NCBI RefSeq assembly: GCF_014397245.1
Contig: NZ_JACLHY010000009.1
Location: 62,001-126,000 of the forward strand
Length of the DNA: 64,000 nucleotides
Direction: 5' to 3'
Source of the DNA: Arenibacter arenosicollis
GTDB taxonomy: Bacteria > Bacteroidota > Bacteroidia > Flavobacteriales > Flavobacteriaceae
Shown here: positions 63,920 to 64,000 of the stretch, in pieces
Numbering within the stretch: the first letter of the stretch is position 1
Layout: each line of letters begins with the position of its first letter
Translations under genes and position numbers: made by a program
Notes under the pieces: model-generated
The model's database searches: none
What the model saw: the letters and a program-made list of their open reading frames with translations, nothing else
What the model was told of the DNA's origin: nothing

Positions 63920-64000
63920 TTAAATAGTGTTATCGGCCAATTTAAGCCTTTCCGCTTCCCAACCGTGATCTATATATTCCCAGGAAAAATCATTACCACT
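63920..64000 (-). CDS. 3' end of an unidentified reverse-strand gene
   Basis: Reading from the window edge, 26 codons (SGNDFSWEYIDHGWEAERLK to NTI) end in TAA at 63920. Coding-like composition and a position about 50 bases before the MepB start suggest a real gene running out of the window. Too short to identify. Confidence 0.45.
   Translation of the reverse strand, partial: SGNDFSWEYIDHGWEAERLKLADNTI

Noticed and set aside
1-64000. tRNA, rRNA or insertion sequences
   Set aside because: No cloverleaf-like gaps, rRNA sequence or transposase frames were seen in any intergenic space or ORF.

Overview
The window is a gene-dense, low-GC stretch of a Bacteroidota chromosome, most likely family Flavobacteriaceae (marine genera such as Arenibacter, Maribacter or Zobellia are plausible, but the genus cannot be fixed from this sequence). 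Evidence: AT-rich intergenic DNA, few Shine-Dalgarno sites, promoters with the Bacteroidota -7 box TAnnTTTG (TATATTTG before rpmH, mtaB and the S24 regulator; TAAATTTG before rpmE2), and lineage-typical families (DUF6340, DUF6263, CAL67264, DUF4199, TonB-plug proteins, a fused E1 alpha/beta dehydrogenase, CarB without its MGS domain). No rRNA, tRNA, insertion sequence, prophage or CRISPR array was found.

Layout. 0-14 kb: the 3' end of a threonylcarbamoyl-AMP synthase, an OmpA-like lipoprotein, a glycosyltransferase, holA beside a restriction-fold protein, DoxX, a fused 2-oxoacid dehydrogenase E1, a large M1-peptidase-like protein that appears catalytically dead and ends in a probable outer-membrane barrel, a LOG-family protein and uvrA. 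13.8-16.4 kb: a conserved hypothetical gene broken by an in-frame TGA, then a small DNA-repair and SOS-like locus. The locus holds a DUF4130/TIGR03915 protein and an unlisted 59-residue ORF ending in a beta-clamp-binding motif (QLSLF). These diverge from an autocleaving S24 (LexA-like) repressor across a set of TGGA-N5-TCCA operators. 16.9-28 kb: a TPR sensor kinase, a UPF0173 hydrolase, a frameshifted short-chain dehydrogenase, the menaquinone genes menC-CPBP protease-menE, a TonB-plug/TPR protein split by an in-frame TAA, an acyl-CoA carboxylase beta subunit and a Gfo/Idh/MocA oxidoreductase.

28-45 kb: ettA, a small metallo-hydrolase/GNAT pair, fumC, a DCC thiol oxidoreductase with a MutS2-like ATPase, tandem DUF6340 lipoproteins of identical length, and an envelope operon (DUF4199, dolichyl-phosphate-mannose-synthase-like glycosyltransferase, phosphohexomutase, MsbA-like ABC exporter). 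45-64 kb: rpmE2, a GlmU-like nucleotidyltransferase, mtaB, a lytic transglycosylase with cardiolipin synthase, rpmH, carB, an S15/CocE peptidase, and a divergent lipoprotein SGNH esterase / YbbA-YbbP-type ABC pair arranged as the tesA-ybbA-ybbP locus of E. coli. The window ends with a MepB-family protein and the tail of a further reverse-strand gene.

The points most worth a second look are the S24-regulated small clamp-motif ORF and its operator array, the three disrupted reading frames within 10 kb (13.9, 20.3 and 23.9 kb), the pseudo-M1/barrel fusion, and a pair of inverted dispersed intergenic repeats at 28.1 and 32.9 kb. All family names are from reading motifs by eye; no database search was run.
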